64,000 nucleotides of DNA from Nocardioides luti (GTDB taxonomy: Bacteria; Actinomycetota; Actinomycetes; Propionibacteriales; Nocardioidaceae). This document shows, piece by piece, positions 16,989 to 25,515 of the stretch (position 1 is the stretch's first letter; each line of letters starts with the position of its first letter). The stretch spans positions 868,001 to 932,000 of the forward strand of contig NZ_JACKXE010000001.1 of the NCBI RefSeq assembly GCF_014212315.1, given 5' to 3'. Below the pieces are notes generated by a model, which was given only the letters and a program-made list of their open reading frames with translations, did not search any database and had not been told where the DNA came from. The translations under genes were made by a program, and so were the position numbers.

Positions 16989-18233
16989 TCAGGCCTCGAG
17001 CTCCTGGATCCCCCACGGGCTGCCGTACTCCGTCAGCAGGTCGAGGAACGGCACGGCGTCGAACGCCTCCGGGCCGAGCACGCCGGCGCCCGACCAGGTG
17101 CCGTTCGCGATCAGCTCCAGCGCGACGACCGGGTTGACCGCGGTCTGCCAGACGACGCACTGGTGGCCGTACTCGCGCATCGACCACTCGTTGTCGACGA
17201 CGTGGTGGAGGTACGTCGAGCGCGGCTGCCCGTCCTTGCCGGTGCCGGTGACCCAGAGGCCGGCGCAGGTCTTGCCGGTCATCTTCGGGCCGATGGTGGC
17301 GGGGTCGGGCAGGCAGGCGGCAACCACGTCGCGCGGCGACACCTCGACGCCCTTGACCCGGACCTTCTCGGTGCTGTCGAGCCCGAGGGTGTGCAGCACC
17401 TTGAGGATGGTGATGAACTCGTCGCCGAGGCCGTACTTGAACGTCGCGCGCTTGCAGTCGACCCAGCGCGGCATCAGGAGCACCTCCTCGTGCTCGACGT
17501 TCACGCACTCGACCGGCCCGATCCCCTCGGGGAAGTCGAAGACCTCGGGCTCGGAGAACGGCGCGGTGGTGAACCAGCCGCCGTCGACGTCCTCGCGCGC
17601 CTTCTCGTAGACCACCGGCGGGTTGAGGCACTCCTCGATCGTGGTCCACATCGAGAACGACGGCGCGAACATCTCGTTGCCGTCGTCATCGGTGACCACG
17701 AGGTTGGCCCCGTCGCGGGTGCCGAGCTCCTCGATCTCGCTGAAGAGGTGGTCGGCGGCGTACCGCGCGAAGACGTCGGACAGCCCGGGCTCCACACCGA
17801 TGCCGACCAGCGCGAGCCGACCGCTCGCCTCCCAGTCCGCGGCCTTGGCGAACTGCTCGTCGCCGAGCTTCACGCCGACCTTCTCGTACGGCGACTCCGG
17901 GTGCGGGCGCGACAGCGACATCGCCATGTCCACGTAGTCGGCGCCCGCGGCGTACGCGCCGTCGAAGAGCGCCATGTTGAAGACCGGATCGACGGCGTTC
18001 ATCACGTGGCTGATCCGGTGCTCGCGGCAGACCGCCTCGACGGCGGCCGCGTCGGAGGCGTCGATGCGCACCCCGACGTACCGCTCGTCGACGGCGGCGG
18101 CCGCCTGCGCCTTGGCCTCGTCGTAGTCGGCGACCACGACCTGCTCGAAGAAGTCGCGGCGGGCGGCGATGGCGGCGAACGCGCCGCCGACGCCGCCGGC
18201 ACCGACCAGAAGGATCCTCATCGCTTCACTCAC
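16989..18233 (-). CDS. saccharopine dehydrogenase-family oxidoreductase
   Basis: 414 residues. The N-terminal Rossmann fold is ILLVGAGGVGGAFAAIAA, followed by an acidic strand end (VVVADYDEAKAQ) suggesting NAD(H). VMNAVDPVFNMALFDGAYAAGADYVDMA and ALVGIGVEPGLSDVFARY match the saccharopine dehydrogenase/carboxynorspermidine/lysine-6-dehydrogenase superfamily. In this polyamine island an imine-reducing or amino-acid-oxidising step is plausible, but the exact substrate cannot be read from sequence. The GTG start overlaps the aldehyde dehydrogenase stop by 8 bases; an ATG at 18221 is an alternative. The two are one transcription unit. Confidence 0.85.
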   Translation of the reverse strand: MSEAMRILLVGAGGVGGAFAAIAARRDFFEQVVVADYDEAKAQAAAAVDERYVGVRIDASDAAAVEAVCREHRISHVMNAVDPVFNMALFDGAYAAGADYVDMAMSLSRPHPESPYEKVGVKLGDEQFAKAADWEASGRLALVGIGVEPGLSDVFARYAADHLFSEIEELGTRDGANLVVTDDDGNEMFAPSFSMWTTIEECLNPPVVYEKAREDVDGGWFTTAPFSEPEVFDFPEGIGPVECVNVEHEEVLLMPRWVDCKRATFKYGLGDEFITILKVLHTLGLDSTEKVRVKGVEVSPRDVVAACLPDPATIGPKMTGKTCAGLWVTGTGKDGQPRSTYLHHVVDNEWSMREYGHQCVVWQTAVNPVVALELIANGTWSGAGVLGPEAFDAVPFLDLLTEYGSPWGIQELEA

Positions 18234-19659
18234 CCGTGTAGCTCATGACGTGCTTGATCCGGGTGTAGTCCTCGAAGCCGTACATGGAGAGGTCCTTGCC
18301 GTAGCCGGAGTGCTTGAAGCCGCCGTGGGGCATCTCGGAGACGAACGGGATGTGGGTGTTGATCCAGACGGCGCCGAAGTCGAGCTTGCGCGACATCCGC
18401 ATGGCGCGGGCGTGGTCCTTGGTCCAGACGCTGGAGGACAGGCCGAACGGCACGTCGTTGGCCCAGGTGAGCGCCTCGGCCTCGTCGCTGAACTTCTGGA
18501 CGGTCATCACCGGGCCGAAGATCTCGGTCTGGATCTGCTCGTCGGCCTGCCGCAGCCCGGAGAGCACGGTGGGCTCGTAGAAGTAGCCCTTCTCCCCCTT
18601 GCGGGCGCCGCCGGTCTGGATGCTGGCGTGGTCGGGCAGCCGGTCGACCAGGCCGCTGACGTGAGCGAGCTGGTTGGCGTTGTTCAGCGGGCCGTAGTAC
18701 GTCGCCTCGTCGTCCGGCATCCCGGTCGGCATGCCCTTCGCGGCCTCCGCGAGGGCGGCGACGAACTCGTCGTGGACGCCGGCCTGCACGAGGACCCGGG
18801 TGGCGGCGGTGCAGTCCTGGCCGGCGTTGAACAACCCGGCGCCGGCGATGCCCTCGGCCGCGGCCGCGATGTCGGCGTCGTCGAAGACCACGCACGGGGC
18901 CTTGCCGCCCAGCTCGAGGTGCACGCGCTTGAGGTCGTGCGAGGCGGCCTCGGCGACCTGCATGCCGGCGCGCACCGAGCCGGTGATGGCGACCATCTGC
19001 GGGGTCTTGTGCGACACCAGCGCCCGGCCGGTGTCGCGGTCGCCGCAGACGACGTTGAGCACGCCCGGCGGCAGGAACTCCTGGGCCAGCTCGGCGAGCA
19101 GCGTCGAGCTCGCCGGCGTGGTGTCGCTGGGCTTGAGGACGACGGTGTTGCCGGCCGCGAGCGCGGGCGCGATCTTCCAGATCATCATCAGCAGCGGGTA
19201 GTTCCACGGCGTCACCTGCCCGACGACGCCGATCGGCTCGCGGCGGACGAAGGAGGTGTGGTCGGCCATGTACTCGCCCGCCGCCTTGCCCTCGAGCAGG
19301 CGGGCGGCGCCGGCGAAGAACTTGAAGTGGTCCGAGGCGTACGGCATCTCCTCGGACATGGTCAGCCCGATCGGCTTGCCGGTGTCGCGGCACTCGACCG
19401 CGTTGATCTCGTCGACGCGGTCCTCGATGGCGCGGGCGATGTTCAGCAGGGCGTTGGACCGGTCCTGCGGCGTGGCGTAGCCCCAGCCCTCGAACGCCGC
19501 GTCGGCCGCGGCGTACGCCCGGTCGACGTCCTCGTCGCCGGACTTCGGTGCCTGCGCGTAGACCTCGCCCGTGGTCGGGTCGATGACGTCGTACGTCTCC
19601 CCCGATGCCGCCGGGACGAGCTCGCCGTTGATGACGTTCTGGAACGTCGTGTCTGCCAT
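18226..19659 (-). CDS. aldehyde dehydrogenase, gamma-aminobutyraldehyde dehydrogenase type
   Basis: 477 residues, typical ALDH length. Catalytic Cys is in LFNAGQDCTAATRVLVQ and the general-base Glu in HLELGGKAPCVVFDDAD. The cofactor loops are VTPWNYPLLMMIWKIAPALAAGN and ITGSVRAGMQVA. FVSEMPHGGFKHSGYGKDLS near the C-terminus is the pattern of aminobutyraldehyde (PatD/Prr) and betaine aldehyde dehydrogenases. Expected to oxidise 4-aminobutanal from putrescine to GABA with NAD+, feeding the GABA transaminase at 13742. GGAGG sits 9 nt before the ATG. A TAGGCT -10 box and CGGAATC words lie further upstream. Confidence 0.92.
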   Translation of the reverse strand: MADTTFQNVINGELVPAASGETYDVIDPTTGEVYAQAPKSGDEDVDRAYAAADAAFEGWGYATPQDRSNALLNIARAIEDRVDEINAVECRDTGKPIGLTMSEEMPYASDHFKFFAGAARLLEGKAAGEYMADHTSFVRREPIGVVGQVTPWNYPLLMMIWKIAPALAAGNTVVLKPSDTTPASSTLLAELAQEFLPPGVLNVVCGDRDTGRALVSHKTPQMVAITGSVRAGMQVAEAASHDLKRVHLELGGKAPCVVFDDADIAAAAEGIAGAGLFNAGQDCTAATRVLVQAGVHDEFVAALAEAAKGMPTGMPDDEATYYGPLNNANQLAHVSGLVDRLPDHASIQTGGARKGEKGYFYEPTVLSGLRQADEQIQTEIFGPVMTVQKFSDEAEALTWANDVPFGLSSSVWTKDHARAMRMSRKLDFGAVWINTHIPFVSEMPHGGFKHSGYGKDLSMYGFEDYTRIKHVMSYTGE

Positions 19660-19695
19660 GGGTCCGGACCTCCGGGTGTCGTCTGCGGTGCGCCG

Positions 19696-19754
19696 AGCCT
19701 AACCACCGCGCAACGGAATCTGTAGGCCCGCGGGCGGTGAATTCGCGAATTCCG
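19696..19754 (-). promoter_or_regulatory. aldehyde dehydrogenase promoter with CGGAATC-type words
   Basis: On the minus strand, TAGGCT (19701-19696) is a -10 box about 36 nt before the ATG. CGGAATC at 19714-19720 (top strand) and GAATTCCG at 19747-19754 lie in the -35/upstream zone, which matches the words at the two aminotransferase promoters. Confidence 0.4.
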
Positions 19755-19853
19755 TGGTGTGGCCTGCCCGGCACCGCCGAAATCGGGGCGAACTTCTCCG
19801 TCGGTCCGGTCATCTGACACGGTGACCGACTCCTCGGACCGGAAGTGCCCCCC

Positions 19854-21377
19854 ATGCTGCTCCGCCCCCTCGCCCTCACCGTCGCGGCCCTCGCGACCAC
19901 CCTCGCGACGTTCGCCGCCCCTCCGGCCCCGGCCCACGCCCGGGCGGACATCGAGCCGCCCCTCAACGACTGCTGGGCGACGTACTACGCACGTGCTGCG
20001 GAGCCACGACCCGACGTCACGAGCGTGTCCTTCTCGCCCCGGACCGTCGACGTGTCCGCCGGCCCGGCAACCGTGGAGGTCGTCGTCGAGGTGGGGCCTC
20101 CCGAGGCGAAGGTGGTCAGCGCGTCCGCCTCGTTCACGACCGAGGTGACGTCCCGCGGTCGCACCAAGCCCGGCTTCGGGTTCGCCTCTCTCTCGCCCGA
20201 TCCTGCGGACAGCCACCGGCTGACCGGCACCCTCACGGTGCCGCAGGGGGCGAGCGACTACCACCTGGACGTTGTCTCCGCCGTCGACGACCAGGGGCGC
20301 CCCGGTCAGGAGATGACGTTCACGGACGACGACCCGGCCGCACTCGTGACGGTGACGTCCCCGCCGGACACCGCGAAGCCCGTGATCGACTCGTTCACCG
20401 TCTCGCCGGCCTCGGTCGACACCACGCGGCACAGCCAGGTGGTGACCTTCACCGCCCACGTGCACGACGAGGGGTCGGGCGTCGCCGAGGTCACCACCGA
20501 GGCCCTCGGTCGCGAGCCCGTCAGCCTCGCGCCCACCGACGACCCGGCGGTCTGGGCCGGCACCACGACGATCCCGCGGTTCCTGGGCCGTCAGACCTGG
20601 CGCTGGGGGCTGGTGGCGACGGACAGAGCGAAGAACCTCGGCGGGACGCCTGCCTCGGACGACCTCCAGCACCGGACGGTGTCGATCTCCAGCGGGCCAC
20701 GGGACCGGACGGCGCCGCGACTCAGCGGGCTGAGCACGTCCCCGCGACCGCTCGACGTCCGCGAGAAGGACGGCGAGCTCGTCATCCGCGCGCACGTCAC
20801 CGACGCTGACTCCGGCGTGCGCCAGGTCTCGGCGAGCGTCGGCGGGACGGGGAGCCCGCGCTACGCGCCCCTGGAGCTGGTCTCGGGAACCCTGCACGAC
20901 GGCGTCTGGAGGGCGCGGGTCGCCATCACCACCTGCGTGGGCGGGACCGACACCCTCCGCGTGCTGGTGACGGCCGAGGACGGCCTCTACAACCGACGCG
21001 TGGCCGACGTGCCGTTCCGGGTGCTCGCCCACGACCGCCTGGCACCCGAGTTCCGGTCCGTCACCCGCCCCCGGACCCCCCGCCAGGACATCGTGGTCAC
21101 GTTCACCGAGCCCGTCATGAACGTCGCCGGCCCGGATGTCGCGCTCATCCGGGCGACGAGCCGGGCCCAGCGCGTGGACGGGGCCTGGCGCTGCTTCAAC
21201 GGGCACCGGCGCGTCGGGTGCGTCACCGGCAGGGTGCTGCGCGCGGTCTTCGACCCCAGCGACCGTCTCCGACCCGGGTACTACTACCTGGTGACGGACT
21301 CGAAGGGCCGGCACCCGGTCCGCGACCGTGCCGGCAACCCGATCACTGCGTCGCGAGGCATCCAGGTGGACCCGTGA
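19854..21377 (+). CDS. secreted Ig-like multidomain protein, function unknown
   Basis: 507 residues from ATG 19854 (GTG 19845 is an alternative). The signal peptide is LTVAALATTLATFAAPPAPAHA. Three or more beta-sandwich-like modules follow. Two share the opener DxTAPxxxxxxxSPxxxD (DTAKPVIDSFTVSPASVD and DRTAPRLSGLSTSPRPLD) and a GSGVAEV/DSGVRQV segment. A final domain resembles the SbsA-type Ig-like fold seen in surface proteins (APEFRSVTRP, VTFTEPVMNVAG, YYYLVTDSKGRHPVRDRAGN). No LPXTG motif or transmembrane anchor was seen, so it is probably released or held by non-covalent contacts. It is divergent from the aldehyde dehydrogenase. Confidence 0.75.
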   Translation: MLLRPLALTVAALATTLATFAAPPAPAHARADIEPPLNDCWATYYARAAEPRPDVTSVSFSPRTVDVSAGPATVEVVVEVGPPEAKVVSASASFTTEVTSRGRTKPGFGFASLSPDPADSHRLTGTLTVPQGASDYHLDVVSAVDDQGRPGQEMTFTDDDPAALVTVTSPPDTAKPVIDSFTVSPASVDTTRHSQVVTFTAHVHDEGSGVAEVTTEALGREPVSLAPTDDPAVWAGTTTIPRFLGRQTWRWGLVATDRAKNLGGTPASDDLQHRTVSISSGPRDRTAPRLSGLSTSPRPLDVREKDGELVIRAHVTDADSGVRQVSASVGGTGSPRYAPLELVSGTLHDGVWRARVAITTCVGGTDTLRVLVTAEDGLYNRRVADVPFRVLAHDRLAPEFRSVTRPRTPRQDIVVTFTEPVMNVAGPDVALIRATSRAQRVDGAWRCFNGHRRVGCVTGRVLRAVFDPSDRLRPGYYYLVTDSKGRHPVRDRAGNPITASRGIQVDP

Positions 21378-21399
21378 GAGGCGCAACGGATCGGGACGG

Positions 21400-23064
21400 C
21401 TAGTCCGGACCCGGCCCCGGGAAGACGCGGACTCCCTCGACCCAGGTGGACACCACCCGCGTCGCCCCGATCTCCTCGGGCGGGCCGGCGAAGGGGTCGC
21501 GGTCGAGCACGACGAGGTCCGCGACGGCCCCCGGCGCGAGGACGCCGGCGTCGTCGCGGTGGTTGATCCACGCCGAGCCGGAGGTGTACGCCGCGAACGC
21601 GGTGGTCAGGTCGACGGCCTGCTCGGGGAGGAAGGCCTCGGTGCCGGCCCGGCCGGGGTCGCCGTGGGTGGTGCGGGTGACCGCGGTGTGGATCGCGGCC
21701 AGCGGGTCGGGGGTGCTGACCGGCCAGTCCGAGCCCATGACCAGCCGCGCGCCGGCTCGGTGCAGCGCGCCGAAGGGGTACTGCCAGGCGCTCCGCTCCG
21801 GCCCCAGGAACGGCAGCGTCAGCTCGGTCATCTGCTCGTCGAGGCAGGCCCACAGCGCCTGGGCGTTCGCGGCGACGCCGAGCTCCGCGAAGCGTGCGAC
21901 GTCGTCGGGGTGGACCAGCTGCAGGTGGGCCACGTGGTGGCGCAGGTCGCCGCCGGGGCGGGCTCCCGCGCCGGCGGCCGCCAGCGCGTCGAGCGCCTCC
22001 CGCGCGCCGCGGTCCCCGATGGCGTGCACGTGGATCTGGAAGCCGGCGTCGACCAGCGCGGCGGCGTACTCCCGCAGCGCGAGCGGGTCGACGAACGAGT
22101 GCCCGGTGTTCGTGGTCGCGTGGCCGCAGCGGTCGAGGTAGGGCGCGGTCAGGGCCGCGGTGCCGTTCTCCGCGACGCCGTCCTGCATCACCTTGACGCT
22201 GGTCGCGTGGAAGCGGCCGCGCGAGTAGGCAGCGCGACGCGCCACCAGGTCGGGCACCTGCTCGAGGCCGCGGTCGCGGTCCCACCACAGCGCGCCGACG
22301 ACGTACGCCGTGAGGTCGCCGCGGTCGTCCGCCCGGCGGTAGACCGGGCCGGGGTCGTCCATGCCGGCGTACGCCCCGACGATCGCGTCCTGCCAGCCCG
22401 TCACCCCGAGGGAGTGCAGGTAGGACTGCCCGGCGAGGAGGGCCGCGTCGTACTCCCCGTCGCTGGTCGGCGGGACGTGCCGCGCCACGACCGCCATCGC
22501 GCCCTCGTGCAGCGTCCCGGTCGGGACGCCGTCGGGACCGCGCTCGAAGCGACCGTGCGGCGGGTCCGGGGTGTCGGCGCCGACGCCGGCGAGCTCGAGG
22601 GCACGCGAGTTGACCCAGGCGCCGTGGTGGTCGCGGTTGGGCAGGAAGACCGGGCGGTCGCGCACGACCGTGTCGAGGTCGGCCGCCGTGGGCGCACCGC
22701 CCGGGAAGGCCGACATCGCCCATCCCCCGCCGAGGATCCACGGCAGGTGCGGGTGGGCGGCGGCGTACGCCGCGATCGTGGCGAGGTACTCCTCACGGGT
22801 CTCGCCCCCGGACAGGTCGCACCGGATCCGCTCGAGCCCGCCCTGGACGGCGTGGACGTGCGCGTCCACGAAGCCCGGCGCCAGCAGCCCGCCGGCGAGG
22901 TCGACCACCTCGACGTCGCCGTCCGGGGAGGTTGCCCTGGCAACCGTCTCGAAACCACCCCGCACGACCTCCACGATCCGCCCGTCCCGGACGACGACGG
23001 CCCCGGGACCGAGGTGGCGCCGCCCGTCGAAGAGGGTGCCGTTGCGGAGGACCACCGTGCTCAT
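21400..23064 (-). CDS. amidohydrolase family 3 protein (YtcJ/NfdA type)
   Basis: 554 residues. Metal-dependent hydrolase with the N-terminal small domain and PGFVDAHVHAV (HxH metal ligands), later HVHAIGDRGAREALDALAA (His ligand) and GSDWPVSTPDPLAAIHTAVTR (Asp ligand). Members deacylate N-substituted formamides or other exocyclic amides; the true substrate is unknown. Residues about 36-45 (RGGFETVARA) are encoded by a piece of the GGTGGTT repeat family inserted in frame, between two strands of the small domain. Lies on the opposite strand to the adjacent aminotransferase gene. Confidence 0.88.
   Translation of the reverse strand: MSTVVLRNGTLFDGRRHLGPGAVVVRDGRIVEVVRGGFETVARATSPDGDVEVVDLAGGLLAPGFVDAHVHAVQGGLERIRCDLSGGETREEYLATIAAYAAAHPHLPWILGGGWAMSAFPGGAPTAADLDTVVRDRPVFLPNRDHHGAWVNSRALELAGVGADTPDPPHGRFERGPDGVPTGTLHEGAMAVVARHVPPTSDGEYDAALLAGQSYLHSLGVTGWQDAIVGAYAGMDDPGPVYRRADDRGDLTAYVVGALWWDRDRGLEQVPDLVARRAAYSRGRFHATSVKVMQDGVAENGTAALTAPYLDRCGHATTNTGHSFVDPLALREYAAALVDAGFQIHVHAIGDRGAREALDALAAAGAGARPGGDLRHHVAHLQLVHPDDVARFAELGVAANAQALWACLDEQMTELTLPFLGPERSAWQYPFGALHRAGARLVMGSDWPVSTPDPLAAIHTAVTRTTHGDPGRAGTEAFLPEQAVDLTTAFAAYTSGSAWINHRDDAGVLAPGAVADLVVLDRDPFAGPPEEIGATRVVSTWVEGVRVFPGPGPD
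22928..22959. repeat. GGTGGTT-family half element inside a coding sequence
   Basis: GAGGTTGCCCTGGCAACC followed by GTCTCGAAACCACC. This is an A unit lacking its first bases and with the centre GGTTGCCCTGGCAACC. It is read in frame as part of the amidohydrolase N-terminal domain. Confidence 0.85.
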
Positions 23065-23122
23065 GCGCGCCAGTCAAGCAGCGCGGGGGCGTGAGGTCAC
23101 GCACAAATCCGCCTCCGAACGA

Positions 23123-23160
23123 CGGAATCCGCGAAATTCACCCATTCCCGCCACGGATTC
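23123..23160. promoter_or_regulatory. CGGAATCC and CGGATTC words upstream of second aminotransferase
   Basis: CGGAATCC at 23123-23130 and CGGATTC at 23154-23160, immediately upstream of the probable -10 box. Same word pair as at 13642. Confidence 0.4.
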
Positions 23161-23185
23161 ACTTGCCCAGACGTCCTCCAGCACT

Positions 23186-23191
23186 CAGGAT
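23186..23191 (+). promoter_or_regulatory. possible -10 box CAGGAT, leaderless
   Basis: CAGGAT ends 6 nt before the ATG at 23198. It has the same spacing as the stronger TATTCT box of the other aminotransferase gene. Confidence 0.35.
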
Positions 23192-23197
23192 GGTGCC

Positions 23198-24586
23198 ATG
23201 CAACCGGACTACGACCACCTGCAGAAGGCCGCCAAGGACCACCTGTGGATGCACTTCACGCGCCACTCGACGTACGACAGCGCGGACGTGCCGATCATCG
23301 TCCGCGGTGAGGGCGCCTACATCTACGACGCCCAGGGCAAGCGCTACCTCGACGCGCTCGCCGGGCTCTTCGTCTCGCAGCTGGGCCACGGGCGCACCGA
23401 GCTCGCCGACGCCGCCGCCGCCCAGGCGCGCGAGCTGGCGTTCATGCCGCTGTGGTCCTACGCCCACCCGAACGCCATCATGCTGGCCGAGCGGGTCGCC
23501 AACTACGCCCCCGGCGACCTCAACCGCGTCTTCTTCACCAGCGGCGGCGGCGAGGCCGTCGAGTCCGCGTGGAAGCTCGCGAAGAACTACTTCAAGCTCA
23601 CCGGCAAGCCGATGAAGCACAAGGTGATCAGCCGCGCGATCGCCTACCACGGCACCACCCAGGGCGCGCTGTCGATCACCGGGCTGCCGGGCCTCAAGCA
23701 GCAGTTCGAGCCGCTCGTGCCCTCGACGTTCCGGGTGCCGAACACGAACTCCTACCGTGCCTCGGAGATCACCCAGGGCTACCTCGACGGCAGCGACCCG
23801 GAGGCCTTCGGCCGCTGGGCCGCCGACCAGATCGCCGTCGCGATCGAGAACGAGGGTCCCGAGTCCGTCGCGGCCGTGTTCCTCGAGCCCGTGCAGAACG
23901 CCGGCGGCTGCTTCCCGCCCCCGCCCGGCTACTTCCAGCGGGTGCGCGAGATCTGCGACGAGTACGACGTGCTGCTGGTCTCCGACGAGGTCATCTGCGC
24001 GTTCGGCCGGCTCGGCCACATGTTCGGCGCGGAGCGGTACGGCTACCAGCCCGACATCATCACCTGCGCCAAGGGCATCACGTCCGGCTACGCCCCGCTC
24101 GGCGCGATGATCGCCTCGGACCGCCTGATGGAGCCGTTCCTCAAGGGCCACGAGTCCTTCGCCCACGGCTACACCTTCGGCGGCCACCCGGTCTCGACCG
24201 CGGTCGCCATGGCGAACCTCGACATCTTCGAGAACGAGAACATCCTCGAGCACGTCCGCGACCACGAGGGCGCCTTCCGCTCCACGCTCGAGCGCCTCAA
24301 GGACCTCCCGATCGTCGGCGACGTCCGCGGCGACGGGTACTTCTACGGCATCGAGCTGGTCAAGGACAAGGACACCAAGGAGACCTTCAACGACGAGGAG
24401 GCCGAGAAGCTGCTGCGCGGCTTCCTCTCCAAGGCGTTGTACGACGAGGGCCTCTACTGCCGGGCGGACGACCGCGGCGACCCGGTCATCCAGCTCTCGC
24501 CGCCGCTGATCTGCGACCAGGAGCACTTCGACGAGATGGAGCACATCCTGCGCACCGTCCTCGACAAGGCCGCCACGCTCCTCTGA
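23198..24586 (+). CDS. class III aminotransferase, putrescine/omega-amine:pyruvate type
   Basis: 462 residues. PLP motifs: FFTSGGGEAVESAWKLAKNY, AYHGTTQGALSITGLPG, VFLEPVQNAGGCFPPPPGYF, LLVSDEVICAFGRLGHMFG (Asp for the pyridine N), and the Schiff-base Lys in ITCAKGITSGYAPLGA. The N-terminal DHLWMHFTRHSTYDSADVPIIVRGEGAYIYD is characteristic of the SpuC-like omega-transaminases that use putrescine, cadaverine or spermidine with pyruvate. It would make 4-aminobutanal for the aldehyde dehydrogenase at 18226. Function is inferred from family and neighbours; another primary amine could be the real substrate. Confidence 0.9.
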   Translation: MQPDYDHLQKAAKDHLWMHFTRHSTYDSADVPIIVRGEGAYIYDAQGKRYLDALAGLFVSQLGHGRTELADAAAAQARELAFMPLWSYAHPNAIMLAERVANYAPGDLNRVFFTSGGGEAVESAWKLAKNYFKLTGKPMKHKVISRAIAYHGTTQGALSITGLPGLKQQFEPLVPSTFRVPNTNSYRASEITQGYLDGSDPEAFGRWAADQIAVAIENEGPESVAAVFLEPVQNAGGCFPPPPGYFQRVREICDEYDVLLVSDEVICAFGRLGHMFGAERYGYQPDIITCAKGITSGYAPLGAMIASDRLMEPFLKGHESFAHGYTFGGHPVSTAVAMANLDIFENENILEHVRDHEGAFRSTLERLKDLPIVGDVRGDGYFYGIELVKDKDTKETFNDEEAEKLLRGFLSKALYDEGLYCRADDRGDPVIQLSPPLICDQEHFDEMEHILRTVLDKAATLL

Positions 24587-24605
24587 GGCCGCTCCCCCGG
24601 TTGCC

Positions 24606-24690
24606 GCGGGACGTCATGCGTCCCGAGCAACCCCCTGCACCATCCGTATGACGTCCCGGGCCGGTCGGCCCGGGACGTCCTGCGTTGCGG
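24606..24690. repeat. GGGACGTCAT palindrome, copy 3, extended
   Basis: Arms GGGACGTCATGCG and CGTATGACGTCCC enclose a GAGCAACCCCCTGCACC loop like that of copy 2. A second hairpin (CCCGGGCCGG, TCGGCCCGGG) and a further half arm GGGACGTCCTGCG follow. It lies between the convergent aminotransferase and potC genes. Confidence 0.8.
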
Positions 24691-24711
24691 GCGCGCCTCG
24701 TGCAGGACCGG

Positions 24712-25515
24712 TCAGGCGGCGGCGAGCGCCTTCTGCCGGCGCCGGTTGTTCAGCTCGCCACCGACGACGATCACGATCGAGACGACGAACATCACGGTCC
24801 CGATCACGTTGACCTGCATGGGGACGCCCTTGCCCTCGACGCCGTAGACGTACATCGGGAAGGTCGTGGTGTTGCCGGCGTTGAGGTTGGTGATGATGAA
24901 GTCGTCGAAGGACAGCGAGAAGCTCAGCAGCGCCGCGCCGAGGATGCCCGGGAAGACCAGCGGGAAGGTCACCCGCCAGAACGTCTGCGCCGGCGTGGCG
25001 TACAGGTCCATCGCGGCCTGCTCGAGGGTGTCGTCCATGCCGGCCAGCCGGGCGCGGACGGTGACGACGACGAACGACAGGCAGAACATGATGTGCGCGA
25101 TCAGGATCGTCCAGAAGCCGAGCTGACCGGCGAACCCGGCCGCGACGAAGAGCGCGAGCAGCGAGGAGCCCATCACGATCTCGGGCGCCGCCATCGGCAG
25201 GAAGATCAGCAGGTTCGTCGACGAGCGGCCGACGAAGTCGTAGCGGACCAGGGCGAACGCCGCGAGCGTGCCGAGCACGGTCGCGCCGAGCGTCGCGAGC
25301 AGCCCGATCTCGACGCTGCGGCCCAGGGCCGAGCACATGCTCGGGTCCAGGCAGGGGTTCGCCCAGTTGTCGAGGGTGAACCGGTCGAAGGCGTAGACGT
25401 TCCGGCTCGGCGGGACGTTGAAGCTCATCCCGACCACCACGGCGATCGGCACGAACGTGTAGACGAGGACGAGCAGCCCCAGGATCAGGACGATGCGCTC
25501 ACGCAGCCAGGCCAT
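24712..25515 (-). CDS. potC: polyamine ABC transporter permease, PotC type
   Basis: 267 residues with six predicted membrane helices. The EAA loop that contacts the ATPase is LEQAAMDLYATPAQTFWRVTFPLVFPGIL. The ending NNRRRQKALAAA is cytoplasmic. A conserved periplasmic insert contains NPCLDPSMCS (two Cys). The start overlaps the potB stop as TGATG. Works with the gene at 25515 as the heteromeric membrane channel of a putrescine/spermidine importer. Confidence 0.93.
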   Translation of the reverse strand: MAWLRERIVLILGLLVLVYTFVPIAVVVGMSFNVPPSRNVYAFDRFTLDNWANPCLDPSMCSALGRSVEIGLLATLGATVLGTLAAFALVRYDFVGRSSTNLLIFLPMAAPEIVMGSSLLALFVAAGFAGQLGFWTILIAHIMFCLSFVVVTVRARLAGMDDTLEQAAMDLYATPAQTFWRVTFPLVFPGILGAALLSFSLSFDDFIITNLNAGNTTTFPMYVYGVEGKGVPMQVNVIGTVMFVVSIVIVVGGELNNRRRQKALAAA

